From: DASZCR01 sp035942915
Lineage (GTDB): Bacteria; Acidobacteriota; Blastocatellia; Pyrinomonadales; Pyrinomonadaceae
NCBI GenBank assembly: GCA_035942915.1
Contig: DASZCR010000355.1
Coordinates: 1-15,559 of the forward strand
Length of the DNA: 15,559 bases
Direction: 5' to 3'
Shown piece after piece: positions 1 through 6,967 of the stretch. The translations under genes were made by a program, and so were the position numbers. The notes below the pieces were generated by a model. The model saw nothing but the letters and a program-made list of their open reading frames with translations, searched no databases and was not told where the DNA came from. Position 1 is the stretch's first letter. Each line of letters starts with the position of its first letter.

Positions 1-195
1 CTGGGCGGGAGTCTTTGTAGGTGGCGGGGGCTTTTTGCGCTCCGCGAGACGGTAGAAGGGATACCGCCATATTTTCACGCGGGCGTCGCACGGCGTCTCG
101 TGAAGGGGTCGAGCGCCGAAGTCGTGAGTATCAAAGACCGTGTGAGCGCCGGGGCGAAAAAACTATGGACACAACTGCAACCGCGACCGCAGAAC
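1..195. other. No confident gene at left edge
   Basis: Downstream of the receiver-only gene no reading frame carries recognisable protein. A minus-strand frame starting with ATG at 68-70 (AVSLLPSRGAQKAP...) is open to the window edge for 23 codons and could be the first codons of the next gene, but it has no ribosome-binding site. Confidence 0.3.
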
Positions 196-588
196 TCAGG
201 CGGCGGCGAGTTGGCGTTCGAGTCCCGCGCTACGTACCGTCGAGAGCAACTGCTCAACGTCAAGGGGCTTACTCAGGAATCCGTCCGCGCCGCTGCGGAA
301 GCAGGCCTTCTGCATCTCGATGTTAGCGGCCGAACTGACAACGAAGACTTTCGCCGACGGGACATGACTCTTGACGTATTCGAGGATACGCAGTCCGGTG
401 TCGGGCGAGTTGAGCGTCGGCGGCAGATGCAGGTCGAGAATCGCCACGTCAGGCTCGTAGATGGTCGCGCGGCGGACGGCGGTCGAGAGGTCGTTGGCCG
501 TTGTCACGTCGAACTCTTCGCTGAGCATCCAGAAGAGCTGCCGCGTGATAGCCAAATCGTCGTCAACAATGAGAAGTTTCGGTTTCAT
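196..588 (-). CDS. Receiver-only (CheY-like) response regulator
   Basis: A 130-residue protein that is a single receiver domain with no output domain. Visible conserved positions are the acidic pair D9/D10, the phospho-acceptor D52 in LDLHLPP, S85 at the usual Ser/Thr switch position, and K107 in SKP. It should be a cytoplasmic phosphate-accepting switch or sink. It shares with the receiver of the neighbouring sigma-54 activator the LIVDDD start, an RQLxWxL helix, and a DLxLPP motif followed by a short Asp/Asn-rich insertion before the next helix. The two therefore look like close relatives, and both resemble PrsR-type receivers. The ATG at 586-588 has only a weak GACGAGAG upstream. A strong sigma-54 promoter lies 47 bases upstream of the start, so it is probably transcribed separately from the activator gene. 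The family call is firm; the role is inferred. Confidence 0.93.
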   Translation of the reverse strand: MKPKLLIVDDDLAITRQLFWMLSEEFDVTTANDLSTAVRRATIYEPDVAILDLHLPPTLNSPDTGLRILEYVKSHVPSAKVFVVSSAANIEMQKACFRSGADGFLSKPLDVEQLLSTVRSAGLERQLAAA

Positions 589-634
589 CTCTCGTCTCGT
601 CGCTTCCGGCGACGCCTTCCGCGCTCTCTATGTT

Positions 635-650
635 AGCAACGCACGTGCCA
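635..650 (-). promoter_or_regulatory. Sigma-54 (-24/-12) promoter of the receiver-only gene
   Basis: The minus strand reads TGGCACGTGCGTTGCT. It matches the RpoN consensus TGGCAC-N5-TTGCW at every specified position, with GG (649-648) and GC (637-636) separated by exactly 10 bases. Transcription would start near 624, giving a leader of about 36 bases before the ATG at 588. It is intergenic, correctly oriented, and lies directly downstream of a gene for a sigma-54 enhancer-binding protein. I looked for the same pattern elsewhere in the window by eye and found no other good match. Confidence 0.85.
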
Positions 651-725
651 AACGTACGAAGCACGCTGAAACCCGCGTCAATGGCGGATGCGACGCTCGG
701 CGGGCGTGTGCGACCGAGACGAAAG

Positions 726-764
726 TGTAGACGGCAGTAAACAGCACGCCGCGTGGTGTCTACA
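726..764. promoter_or_regulatory. Inverted repeat, possible activator site
   Basis: TGTAGAC (726-732) and its exact complement GTCTACA (758-764) have centres 32 bases apart, about three helical turns. They sit roughly 105 and 137 bases upstream of the predicted sigma-54 transcription start, the range where enhancer-binding proteins usually bind. The segment also begins 14 bases after the activator stop codon and contains an inner palindrome (CACGC-G-GCGTG), so it could instead be a 3' hairpin. There is no clear U tract to make it a standard terminator. Confidence 0.4.
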
Positions 765-778
765 TTCGTGGACGCCCT

Positions 779-2191
779 TTAGTGTGCGTTGTTGTTGGCG
801 ACGATACCGAGTTCGCTGATGAGGCGGTGGAGGTAGGAGCGGCTGATGCCGAGGTGTTTGGCGGCGGCGGCCTTGTTGCCGCCCTCGCTGTGGAGCGCGC
901 CGATGACGAGGCGACGTTTGAGCGCGAGCATCGCTCCTTCGAGCGTCGTCTCGTCGCCGTTGCCTTCCGCAGCCGTATCCGATGGGCGCAGGTGGAGCAT
1001 CTTTTCGGGCATAAATTCGAGGCCGATGCGCGTTCCTGTAGTGAGCACGACGAGGCGCTCGACGAGGTTTTCGAGTTCGCGGATGTTGCCCGGCCAGTCA
1101 TACTCCTGTAAGGCTTCGATGAGTGCCGGTTCGAGTTCGGCGGTCGCGCGACCGTGCTTCTCGGCTGCCTTGGCGGCGAAGTGTGCGGCGAGCAGCGGGA
1201 TGTCTTCGCGCCGCTCGCGCAGAGGCGGCAGATGCAGCGGCACGACGTTGAGGCGGTAGAAGAGGTCTTGACGGAAGCGCCCGGCCTCAACTTCCTGTTC
1301 GAGGTCGCGGTTGCTGGCGGCGATGAGGCGGATGTCCACTTGAATCGTCTTCGTGCCGCCGAGCCGCTCGAAGGTGCGCTCCTGAAGGACGCGCAGCAGT
1401 TTGACCTGCACGGACTGATTCAGTTCGCCGATTTCGTCGAGGAAGAGCGTGCCGCCGTCGGCCAACTCGAAGCGCCCCTTCTTGGCCTGCGTCGCGCCGG
1501 TGAACGCGCCTTTCTCGTGGCCGAACAGTTCCGACTCGATGAGCGTCTCAGGAAGCGCCGCGCAACTGACGGCAACGAACGGCCCTTCGGAACGCTGGCT
1601 CTCTTCGTGGACGGCGTGCGCCAGCACCTCTTTGCCCGTCCCGTTCTCGCCCGTCAAGAGCACCGTCACGTTCGTATCGGCGACGGCGCGCGCCTGTTTG
1701 AGCACGCGTTCGAGCGCGGGGCTGGCGCCGACGAAGCGACCGAAGCCTTTGCACAGGTCGAGCGCCGAGCGCAGACGCAAGACCTCTTCTTCGAGGCGTC
1801 GGACGCGCGCCGCCTGCGTGACGATGTGCGAGACCTCCTCCTCGTCGAAAGGTTTCTCGAAGAAGCCGTAAGCGCCGCGCCGGATGGCTTCGAGCGCGCC
1901 CTGCTTTTTATCGACGCCCGTGATGACGATGACAGGCACGCTCGGTCGAGAGCCGCGCGCCGCATCGACGACGGCCAAACCTTCGGAGTTGCAGTCGGTA
2001 TCGGGCGGCAGGCGCAGGTCGCAGATGACCACATCGACGCGCTCGCGCTGCAACTGTTCGATGGCCTCGGCGCGCGTCGCGGCTTCGAGGACGCGGTGCG
2101 TGTCGGCGAGCGTCCAGTAAAGCTGTCGGCGCAGCGGCTGGTCGTCATCGACAATCAGCACTGTCGTCTTGTCGTCGGTCTGTTCGCTCAT
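779..2191 (-). CDS. Sigma-54 dependent response regulator (PrsR-like)
   Basis: A 470-residue NtrC-family activator that uses ATP hydrolysis to open sigma-54 promoters. Order: receiver at about 10-123 (acidic D15/D16, phospho-acceptor D58 in CDLRLPP, T91, K113); AAA+ domain with Walker A GENGTGKE (181-188), sigma-54-contacting GAFTGA (228-233), Walker B LFLDE (249-253) and the FRQDLFYRLNV arginine region near 313; and a C-terminal Fis-type helix-turn-helix at about 438-463 (NKAAAAKHLGISRSYL). The receiver insertion after LPP recalls PrsR, the regulator of PEP-CTERM/exosortase genes, but no exosortase is in this window. An upstream in-frame ATG at 2242 would add 17 residues. Neither start has a clear Shine-Dalgarno, and 2191 was preferred because it places the receiver at the usual distance from the N terminus. 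The kinase gene lies 165 bases upstream. Confidence 0.95.
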   Translation of the reverse strand: MSEQTDDKTTVLIVDDDQPLRRQLYWTLADTHRVLEAATRAEAIEQLQRERVDVVICDLRLPPDTDCNSEGLAVVDAARGSRPSVPVIVITGVDKKQGALEAIRRGAYGFFEKPFDEEEVSHIVTQAARVRRLEEEVLRLRSALDLCKGFGRFVGASPALERVLKQARAVADTNVTVLLTGENGTGKEVLAHAVHEESQRSEGPFVAVSCAALPETLIESELFGHEKGAFTGATQAKKGRFELADGGTLFLDEIGELNQSVQVKLLRVLQERTFERLGGTKTIQVDIRLIAASNRDLEQEVEAGRFRQDLFYRLNVVPLHLPPLRERREDIPLLAAHFAAKAAEKHGRATAELEPALIEALQEYDWPGNIRELENLVERLVVLTTGTRIGLEFMPEKMLHLRPSDTAAEGNGDETTLEGAMLALKRRLVIGALHSEGGNKAAAAKHLGISRSYLHRLISELGIVANNNAH

Positions 2192-2323
2192 CGGCGTGGC
2201 GCTAAAATTCGGACGCGCGGGAGCGTCCGCGAGAGTCAGCATGAGCAGGACGGGCGTCTGCCCGACGCGCGGCCTGTTTCCTGATGAAGTTGTAAGGCTT
2301 ATCCGTTTCCGGGGGCGAGCGGC

Positions 2324-2347
2324 GGCGCTGCAAGCGGTGGCAGCGCC
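2324..2347. other. Perfect 8-bp hairpin between kinase and activator
   Basis: GGCGCTGC and GCAGCGCC pair perfectly around an 8-base loop, just after the kinase stop codon. On the minus strand it is followed by GC-rich sequence rather than a U tract, so it is not a typical intrinsic terminator. It may stabilise the 3' end of the kinase message or adjust expression of the downstream activator. A second, smaller hairpin (CGGGC-GTCT-GCCCG, 2251-2264) lies beside the alternative activator start. Confidence 0.45.
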
Positions 2348-2356
2348 CTTGCGTTC

Positions 2357-4228
2357 TTATTTCCGGCGCTCGCCCGACGAGAACAACGTGGATGGTAACA
2401 CGACGCGGAAGCGCGTGCCAGCGCCCACCTGCGACTCGACTTCGAGTCGTCCGCCGTGCGACTCGACAATTTCGCGGCAGGTGAAGAGGCCGAGGCCGAT
2501 GCCCTTCGGTTTAGTCGTCGAGAACGGGCGATAGAGGCGCGTGCGGATGAACTCCTCGCTCATCCCCGCGCCCGTGTCGGCGACGCTGAAGAAGACGCGT
2601 CCGGCTTCCAACTCGCCAGCCTCGACCGTGAGACGGCCGCCCTTCGTCCCCATCGCTTCGAGCGCGTTGATGACGAGATTTTCGATGACGTTTTCGATGC
2701 GTTCTGGCTCGCAGGTGATGACGAGTTTCTCCGGCAGACGCGCGTCGATTTTGTAGAGCGGCACTGACGGCTCGACGTTCGTGGCAAGCACGCGTCTGAT
2801 GACGGCAATGAGGTCTGTCTCGCGCGCGGCGCGTCGATACTCGCCGCTCAGCGATTTGACCGGCTCGCTGAGGCGCGAGACGATGCGCCGCAGTTTATCT
2901 GCGACGCCGCGCAGAGAGGTGATGGCGTCGGCGCGGAAGGCCGCGTCGTGTGCGTGGCGCTCCATGTTGCGGACAAGCATGGAGAGGCCGGTGATGGAAT
3001 TTTTGAGGTCGTGCGTGAGCATCGCCGACAGGTGCATGAAAGACTCGAACTGACGGCTCTCGGCCTCGCGCGTGATGAATTCGCGCAGGCGGTCGCTCAT
3101 CAGGTTGAAGCTCTCGGCGAGGCCGCGCGTCTCGTCGTTGGTTTGCACCTCGATGCGCTGTTGCAGGTTGCCGTGCGCGATGGCGGCTGCGCCCTCCGTG
3201 ACGCGCTCGATGCGACGCGTCGCGCGCTGCGCGATGACGCCGAGCAGAACGAGCGAGGCGACGCCCGTCAGGATGAGAAGCCCGACACTCGCCAGTCCGG
3301 CCGTGCGCACACTTCCGGCGGCCTTGCCATACTCGCGCGCCGCCGCAACCGAGACATCGAGGCCGCGAATCTGCTGGTAGGCCGCCAGCCAGCGCGCGCC
3401 GCCCGGCACTTCGTAGAACTGCGTGCCTTGATTCTCGCCATGAGTCATCTGCTCGGCGATGGCCTTGAAGAAAGGCATCGCGGCGTCGGCCGACTGCGTG
3501 CGGAAAGCCTCTTTCGTGTGATAGATGATGCGCCTTGTCTGATTGTCGAGCGCGACGACGGCGCTCTCGTCGGTCGTCGCTTCGCCTTCGACCGCCTCCT
3601 TAAAAATCATCCCCAGTTTCAGTTCGGCGATGAGCGCGCCCGACGGTTGAGCGGCGGTCGCGTCTGCCGCAAAGACAGGCACGCTCAGGCGCACGCAAGC
3701 GCCGAACGGCTCGTGCGTGATGGGCGCTTTCAGCGCCGTACACTCGGTCGCTTCCCAGACGTGCGTGTCGATGCGCAGGGCGCTGGCAGGGATTTCACCG
3801 ACGGACAGACGCGGCTCGGTGCGACCGTCGACGTCGGACGCGAACTCGGCGCGTAGCGGACGCCCCGCGCGGTCGAGCAGCGTGAGAGTCTCGAAGTGCT
3901 TGCCGTTGTTGTCTGCGAGGAAACCGAGGACGGCCGCGCTCACGTCTGCGGGCACGTCTCCGCGACGCGTCTTTGCGCCCGCAGAGGCAGGCGGCGTCGT
4001 GTAGCCGCGCACGGCCGACAGTTTGACCAAATCACAGAGGTCTGCTTCGTGCGCGCGCACGGCGCGTTCGACTCTGGCGGCGACGCGCGAGGCGCGTCCC
4101 TCAGCATCTTCGCGCACGAGTTCGTCAACGGCCTGCGAGCCGCTCAGGTAGCTGTAGGCGGCCGTCACGAGCATCGGCACGAAGCCGAGAAGGATAAAGA
4201 CCGATAGCAGCTTGGCTCGCAGCGACAA
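2357..4228 (-). CDS. Membrane sensor histidine kinase (PrsK-like core)
   Basis: A 623-residue inner-membrane kinase and the probable partner of the adjacent activator. Order: transmembrane helix at 8-28; an extracytoplasmic region of about 280 residues that looks like a Cache-type sensor; a second helix at about 311-334; a HAMP linker at about 332-385; a dimerisation helix with phospho-acceptor H406 in LTHDLKNSITGL; and a GHKL ATPase with N box (N517/N521), DTGAGM (551-556), FSTTKPKG and GIGLGL (576-581). The HDLKN motif followed by a NMERH-type helix resembles PrsK, but PrsK has a multi-helix N terminus and a GAF domain, so the sensor part differs. The start is a TTG at 4226-4228, chosen because MSLRAKLLSVF leads straight into the first membrane helix. 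Only a weak GGAAA precedes it. The zinc-ribbon gene ends 86 bases upstream. Confidence 0.94.
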   Translation of the reverse strand: MSLRAKLLSVFILLGFVPMLVTAAYSYLSGSQAVDELVREDAEGRASRVAARVERAVRAHEADLCDLVKLSAVRGYTTPPASAGAKTRRGDVPADVSAAVLGFLADNNGKHFETLTLLDRAGRPLRAEFASDVDGRTEPRLSVGEIPASALRIDTHVWEATECTALKAPITHEPFGACVRLSVPVFAADATAAQPSGALIAELKLGMIFKEAVEGEATTDESAVVALDNQTRRIIYHTKEAFRTQSADAAMPFFKAIAEQMTHGENQGTQFYEVPGGARWLAAYQQIRGLDVSVAAAREYGKAAGSVRTAGLASVGLLILTGVASLVLLGVIAQRATRRIERVTEGAAAIAHGNLQQRIEVQTNDETRGLAESFNLMSDRLREFITREAESRQFESFMHLSAMLTHDLKNSITGLSMLVRNMERHAHDAAFRADAITSLRGVADKLRRIVSRLSEPVKSLSGEYRRAARETDLIAVIRRVLATNVEPSVPLYKIDARLPEKLVITCEPERIENVIENLVINALEAMGTKGGRLTVEAGELEAGRVFFSVADTGAGMSEEFIRTRLYRPFSTTKPKGIGLGLFTCREIVESHGGRLEVESQVGAGTRFRVVLPSTLFSSGERRK

Positions 4229-4314
4229 TGGAGTGCGTTTCCGTAAACAGAAAGCGAGTGAGGTCTGACCAAACGAGGCGCGGCCGCCCGCACGGTCGCC
4301 GCCTCACTTCATCT

Positions 4315-4887
4315 TCACTTCTCTTCGAGCAGTCGCGTCTCCGACTCGGTGACGCTCGGCGGTTGCTGGTGCGGCTGAGGCGTCGCCGCCGCGTGGCGTC
4401 CGAGTTCGGAGGTGTCGAAGAGGCGTCCGCCGAAGTTCGCGACCGGCGGTGCGTGTTGCGCGGGCGGAAGCGTGTGCGCCGGAGCGCCGCGCAGGTGTTG
4501 GGGCGGCGGCACGTAAGCCGCTTGAGGCAGAGCCTCCTGCGCGGGCGCGTGGGCGCTCTGGAACAGAAGCGCGTAGACGAGTCGCAGGAAGCCTCCGACC
4601 GAACAGAAGATGGCTGCCAGCGCGACGTATTCTCTCGGCACTGCCCCGGTTCTCGCCAGAATGGCAATCAGAGGGACGAGCAGCGCCGTGCTCAGCATCA
4701 GCATCACGCCGTGCTTGACGCCGCGTTTGCGTGGCGAGTCGCCTTGCGGTTCAGGAAGTGCAAGGAGCGGCGTAGGGACGGCCTCTCCCGTGACGAACGC
4801 CCTCACGCCTTCGAGTTGAAACCCGCAACGCGGGCAGAAACGCACGTCGCTCGACACCTGCTGCTGGCCGCATTTCGGGCAATACAT
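4315..4887 (-). CDS. Zinc-ribbon membrane protein with Pro-rich tail
   Basis: A 190-residue protein. The N terminus is a four-cysteine zinc ribbon (CPKC at 3-6, CPRC at 18-21). Two hydrophobic helices follow at about 60-78 and 87-109, then a Pro/Ala/His-rich tail ending SVTESETRLLEEK. Short zinc-ribbon membrane proteins with tails of this SVTE...TRLLE kind are, from memory, common in acidobacterial genomes; no function is established. The start is well supported by GGAGGAGGTGA just upstream of the ATG at 4885-4887, one of the strongest ribosome-binding sites in the window. It follows the microprotein gene by 156 bases and precedes the kinase gene by 86 bases, so co-transcription with the kinase is possible but unproven. 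Confidence 0.87.
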   Translation of the reverse strand: MYCPKCGQQQVSSDVRFCPRCGFQLEGVRAFVTGEAVPTPLLALPEPQGDSPRKRGVKHGVMLMLSTALLVPLIAILARTGAVPREYVALAAIFCSVGGFLRLVYALLFQSAHAPAQEALPQAAYVPPPQHLRGAPAHTLPPAQHAPPVANFGGRLFDTSELGRHAAATPQPHQQPPSVTESETRLLEEK

Positions 4888-5043
4888 TTCGCGTCACCTC
4901 CTCCGCCCAACCTCGTCGAGAATTTAACACACGCGGGCGAGGCATGCGCGCCTCTTTTTCACACGCAGACGCGAAAGATGCTGATGGACGGGCGTTGAAG
5001 GTGGCTCTTAACTGGCGGCGACGGGTCGCGCAGGAGCGTCTCC

Positions 5044-5202
5044 CTAGTCGAGATGAACGCTGCTCGTGCGTGCGCGCCCGCCGCGCAAGCCCATGATGAT
5101 GCCGATGATAAGTGTGCCAAAGAAGACGGTCGGAGCAATGACGATAATGATGTAACCCAACAGCAGGTCAAGCAACGTGATGCACATGATGAGAGCCGTC
5201 AT
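5044..5202 (-). CDS. 52-residue membrane microprotein
   Basis: A small reading frame directly after the phosphatidyltransferase gene. It encodes a very hydrophobic protein: one helix at about 3-23 (ALIMCITLLDLLLGYIIIVI), then a proline and a second hydrophobic stretch at about 25-39 (TVFFGTLIIGIIMGL), then a basic tail RGGRARTSSVHLD. This suggests a membrane hairpin with its C terminus in the cytoplasm. The start is decided by AAGGAG at 5212-5217, nine bases before the ATG at 5200-5202. An in-frame ATG seven codons earlier (5221-5223) lacks such a site. The stop is TAG 5044-5046. I recognise no family. A role with the membrane lipid enzyme just upstream is only a guess from position. Confidence 0.75.
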   Translation of the reverse strand: MTALIMCITLLDLLLGYIIIVIAPTVFFGTLIIGIIMGLRGGRARTSSVHLD

Positions 5203-5211
5203 GTCTTCAAT

Positions 5212-5217
5212 CTCCTT
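5212..5217 (-). promoter_or_regulatory. Ribosome-binding site of the microprotein
   Basis: AAGGAG on the minus strand, nine bases before the ATG at 5202. It selects this start over the upstream in-frame ATG at 5223. It lies only a few bases past the stop of the phosphatidyltransferase gene (TGA 5226-5228), which fits translation from the same message. Confidence 0.7.
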
Positions 5218-5225
5218 CTCCATCT

Positions 5226-5963
5226 TCAGGCGGCCGAAAGCGACTCATTGCGTAGGCGTCGGCCGTCTTCCTCCTGACGCCGCTTGGCCTCCATGTCGCG
5301 TTGCCAGATGAGACGCTGCGTCGCATAGACGAGCAGGCAGAGTCCGGCAAGCCCGCCCCACGCGACGAACGGCAGCGCCTTCGTCATGTACCCCGTTCCG
5401 AAGAGGACGATGAGCGCGTTGTTGACGATGAGAGCGATGCGAAACTCCGTCGGGCCGAGTTTGAGATGGCTAATCTTGAACTCGGCCGTCGCGGCGAAGG
5501 CGAGGAACGAATTGACCATGAAGCCGCCGAAGACGGCGAGCAGCAGAAAGAGCGACGGGTGCGCACGCTCCGGCAGAATCATCCGGTAGCCCGCGACGAT
5601 GGAACAGACGAAGACGTAGTCGAGCAGGTGGTCCATGTAGAAGCCCCACTTGACGAGACCCGTGTCGCGGTACTTGCCGACCTTGCCGTCGAAGAAGTCT
5701 GTCACATACTGCAAGACGATGCAGGCCGAGACCGCCCACAGCCAACGCCTGTCGGCGACGGCGAACCGGCTGAAGAGAACGACGAGCGCGCACCATGCGA
5801 GCGTCAGCATCGTCAGGTGATGCGTGCCGAGCCATGCGGGGATGCGCGGCACGACGCGACGCGCCATGCGTCTTTCAAGCGGCGACAGAATCGACGCGCT
5901 CGCCTTCGACGCGCCCGCGAACTGTTCCCGCTTCGAGTTGAAGTTCAAGGCTTTCTCGCTCAT
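5226..5963 (-). CDS. CDP-alcohol phosphatidyltransferase family protein
   Basis: A 245-residue polytopic membrane enzyme of the family that transfers a phosphatidyl or related phospho-group from a CDP-linked donor to an alcohol in lipid synthesis. The signature D-x2-DG-x2-AR-x9-G-x3-D-x3-D is visible as D89, D92-G93, G107, D111 and D115, so all four metal-binding aspartates are present. The usual AR pair is G96-K97 here. Hydrophobic segments lie at about 49-66, 73-88, 116-130, 136-158, 176-192 and 198-214. Both ends are charged and soluble. The acceptor alcohol cannot be told from sequence. The ATG at 5961-5963 has GAGAGG a little further upstream than ideal. The microprotein gene follows within 24 bases. 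Confidence 0.88.
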   Translation of the reverse strand: MSEKALNFNSKREQFAGASKASASILSPLERRMARRVVPRIPAWLGTHHLTMLTLAWCALVVLFSRFAVADRRWLWAVSACIVLQYVTDFFDGKVGKYRDTGLVKWGFYMDHLLDYVFVCSIVAGYRMILPERAHPSLFLLLAVFGGFMVNSFLAFAATAEFKISHLKLGPTEFRIALIVNNALIVLFGTGYMTKALPFVAWGGLAGLCLLVYATQRLIWQRDMEAKRRQEEDGRRLRNESLSAA

Positions 5964-5997
5964 CTCACACAGACACCTCTCGGCACACGCGGTCGCA

Positions 5998-6017
5998 ACC
6001 GGCGTGCCGACGCCGGT
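5998..6017. other. 8-bp hairpin in the phosphatidyltransferase leader
   Basis: ACCGGCGT and ACGCCGGT form a perfect stem around a GCCG loop, about 35 bases upstream of the phosphatidyltransferase start. It is not followed by a U tract on either strand. A weaker GGCGCG/CGCGCC stem lies near 6075-6096, directly after the phosphatase stop codon, followed by a pyrimidine-rich run on the minus strand that might act as a weak terminator. Confidence 0.35.
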
Positions 6018-6097
6018 CGTCTCACGGAAAACGTGTCGGCGGCCTGTTTTTCGGGGAAAAGGATGAGGAGAGAGGCGCGGCGAAAGGGTCGCGCCGT

Positions 6098-6943
6098 TCA
6101 GTTGGAGTAATTATCCGACACCCGCTCGCGCCCGAACTCGTCGAGCAGCGGCCTGACAAGTTCGACGACGTGCGCGTGCGCCGCAGCGTTCGAGGCGAGC
6201 AGACCGTTGCGGTTGTAAACGTCCGGTGTGTTGTAGCGCAAAGGCTCGCCCCAGAGGTCTGTCAACAGTCCTCCGGCCTCGCGGATGACGGCTTCCGGCG
6301 CGCACGTGTCCCACTGCTTCGTACCCGCCGAGAGATGTATGTAGAGGTCGCACTGGCGCTCGACAATGAGGCCGACCTTGATGCCGACCGAATGGCGCTG
6401 CACCTCTTCTTCAATGCCGAGCGCGCGCACCACTCTGTCCATCCTTTGACTGCGATGTGAACGGCTCGCGGCCAGACGCATCCGCGCCACGTCGCGCGTC
6501 TCGGAAACGCGCAAACGCTCGCGCTCCAACTCCGGCCGCTCAACCCACGCGCCGCTTCCTTCGGCCGCCCAGTAGAGCACGTCCGTAGCGGGCGCGTAGA
6601 CGACGCCGAGCACGCTGCGACCATCAACGGCGAGTCCAATCTGCACGGCGAAGTCGCCGCTGCCCGCGATAAAACCCTTCGTGCCGTCGAGCGGGTCAAC
6701 CATCCACACACGCGCGCAATCGAGACGACGCGCCGTGTCAACCGACTCTTCGGCGAGGATGCCGTCTTCGGGGAAGTCTCGTTTGAGACCTTTGACAATC
6801 AACTCGTTGACGGCGCGGTCAGCCTGCGTCACAGGCTCGTTGCCCTTGTGCTCGACCTTCATCGGGCGACCGTAGAAGGCGAGCGCCGTCGCGCCCGACG
6901 CGCGCGCCAACTCAATCGCCACACTCAACTCCCGCTCATACAT
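6098..6943 (-). CDS. cysQ: CysQ/inositol-monophosphatase family phosphatase
   Basis: A 281-residue, metal-dependent, lithium-sensitive type phosphatase. In the CysQ branch it hydrolyses 3'-phosphoadenosine 5'-phosphate to AMP, clearing a by-product of sulfate assimilation. Visible motifs are the metal-binding E65-E66 (LAEES), D83-PLDGTKGF with D83 and D86, and the second signature WDTCAPEA with D212. DPLDGTKGF is more typical of CysQ than of inositol monophosphatases (DPIDGT.NF), but substrate remains a family-level inference. I chose ATG 6941-6943 because family members usually begin YERELxVAIELA. A TTG at 6965-6967, directly abutting the decarboxylase stop, would add eight residues (MSEALKQA). 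Either way the gene is tightly coupled to the decarboxylase upstream. No sulfate-assimilation gene is in the window. Confidence 0.9.
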   Translation of the reverse strand: MYERELSVAIELARASGATALAFYGRPMKVEHKGNEPVTQADRAVNELIVKGLKRDFPEDGILAEESVDTARRLDCARVWMVDPLDGTKGFIAGSGDFAVQIGLAVDGRSVLGVVYAPATDVLYWAAEGSGAWVERPELERERLRVSETRDVARMRLAASRSHRSQRMDRVVRALGIEEEVQRHSVGIKVGLIVERQCDLYIHLSAGTKQWDTCAPEAVIREAGGLLTDLWGEPLRYNTPDVYNRNGLLASNAAAHAHVVELVRPLLDEFGRERVSDNYSN

Positions 6944-6967
6944 CGCTTGCTTCAACGCTTCACTCAA

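Noticed and set aside
100..636. 178-residue plus-strand frame over the receiver-only gene
   Set aside because: It is antisense to a complete receiver domain with all catalytic residues and has no recognisable protein content.
1154..2284. Long plus-strand open frame opposite the sigma-54 activator
   Set aside because: It is antisense to a gene with complete catalytic motifs; high GC and absence of stops explain it. The same applies to the long plus-strand frames at 2948-3856, 4228-4998, 5301-6110, 6848-7978 and 12978-14036.
4125..4667. 180-residue minus-strand frame across the kinase start and zinc-ribbon gene
   Set aside because: It is out of frame with both well-supported genes, Arg/Ser-rich and without any domain.
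4915..4935. Possible promoter around GTGTGTTAAATT upstream of the zinc-ribbon gene
   Set aside because: There is a -10-like TTAAAT but no -35 partner at suitable spacing; a similar GTGTGTTA before the decarboxylase gene is suggestive but too weak to call.
4959..5171. 70-residue minus-strand frame over the microprotein region
   Set aside because: It lacks a ribosome-binding site and overlaps, in another frame, the microprotein, which has a strong site and membrane-helix composition.
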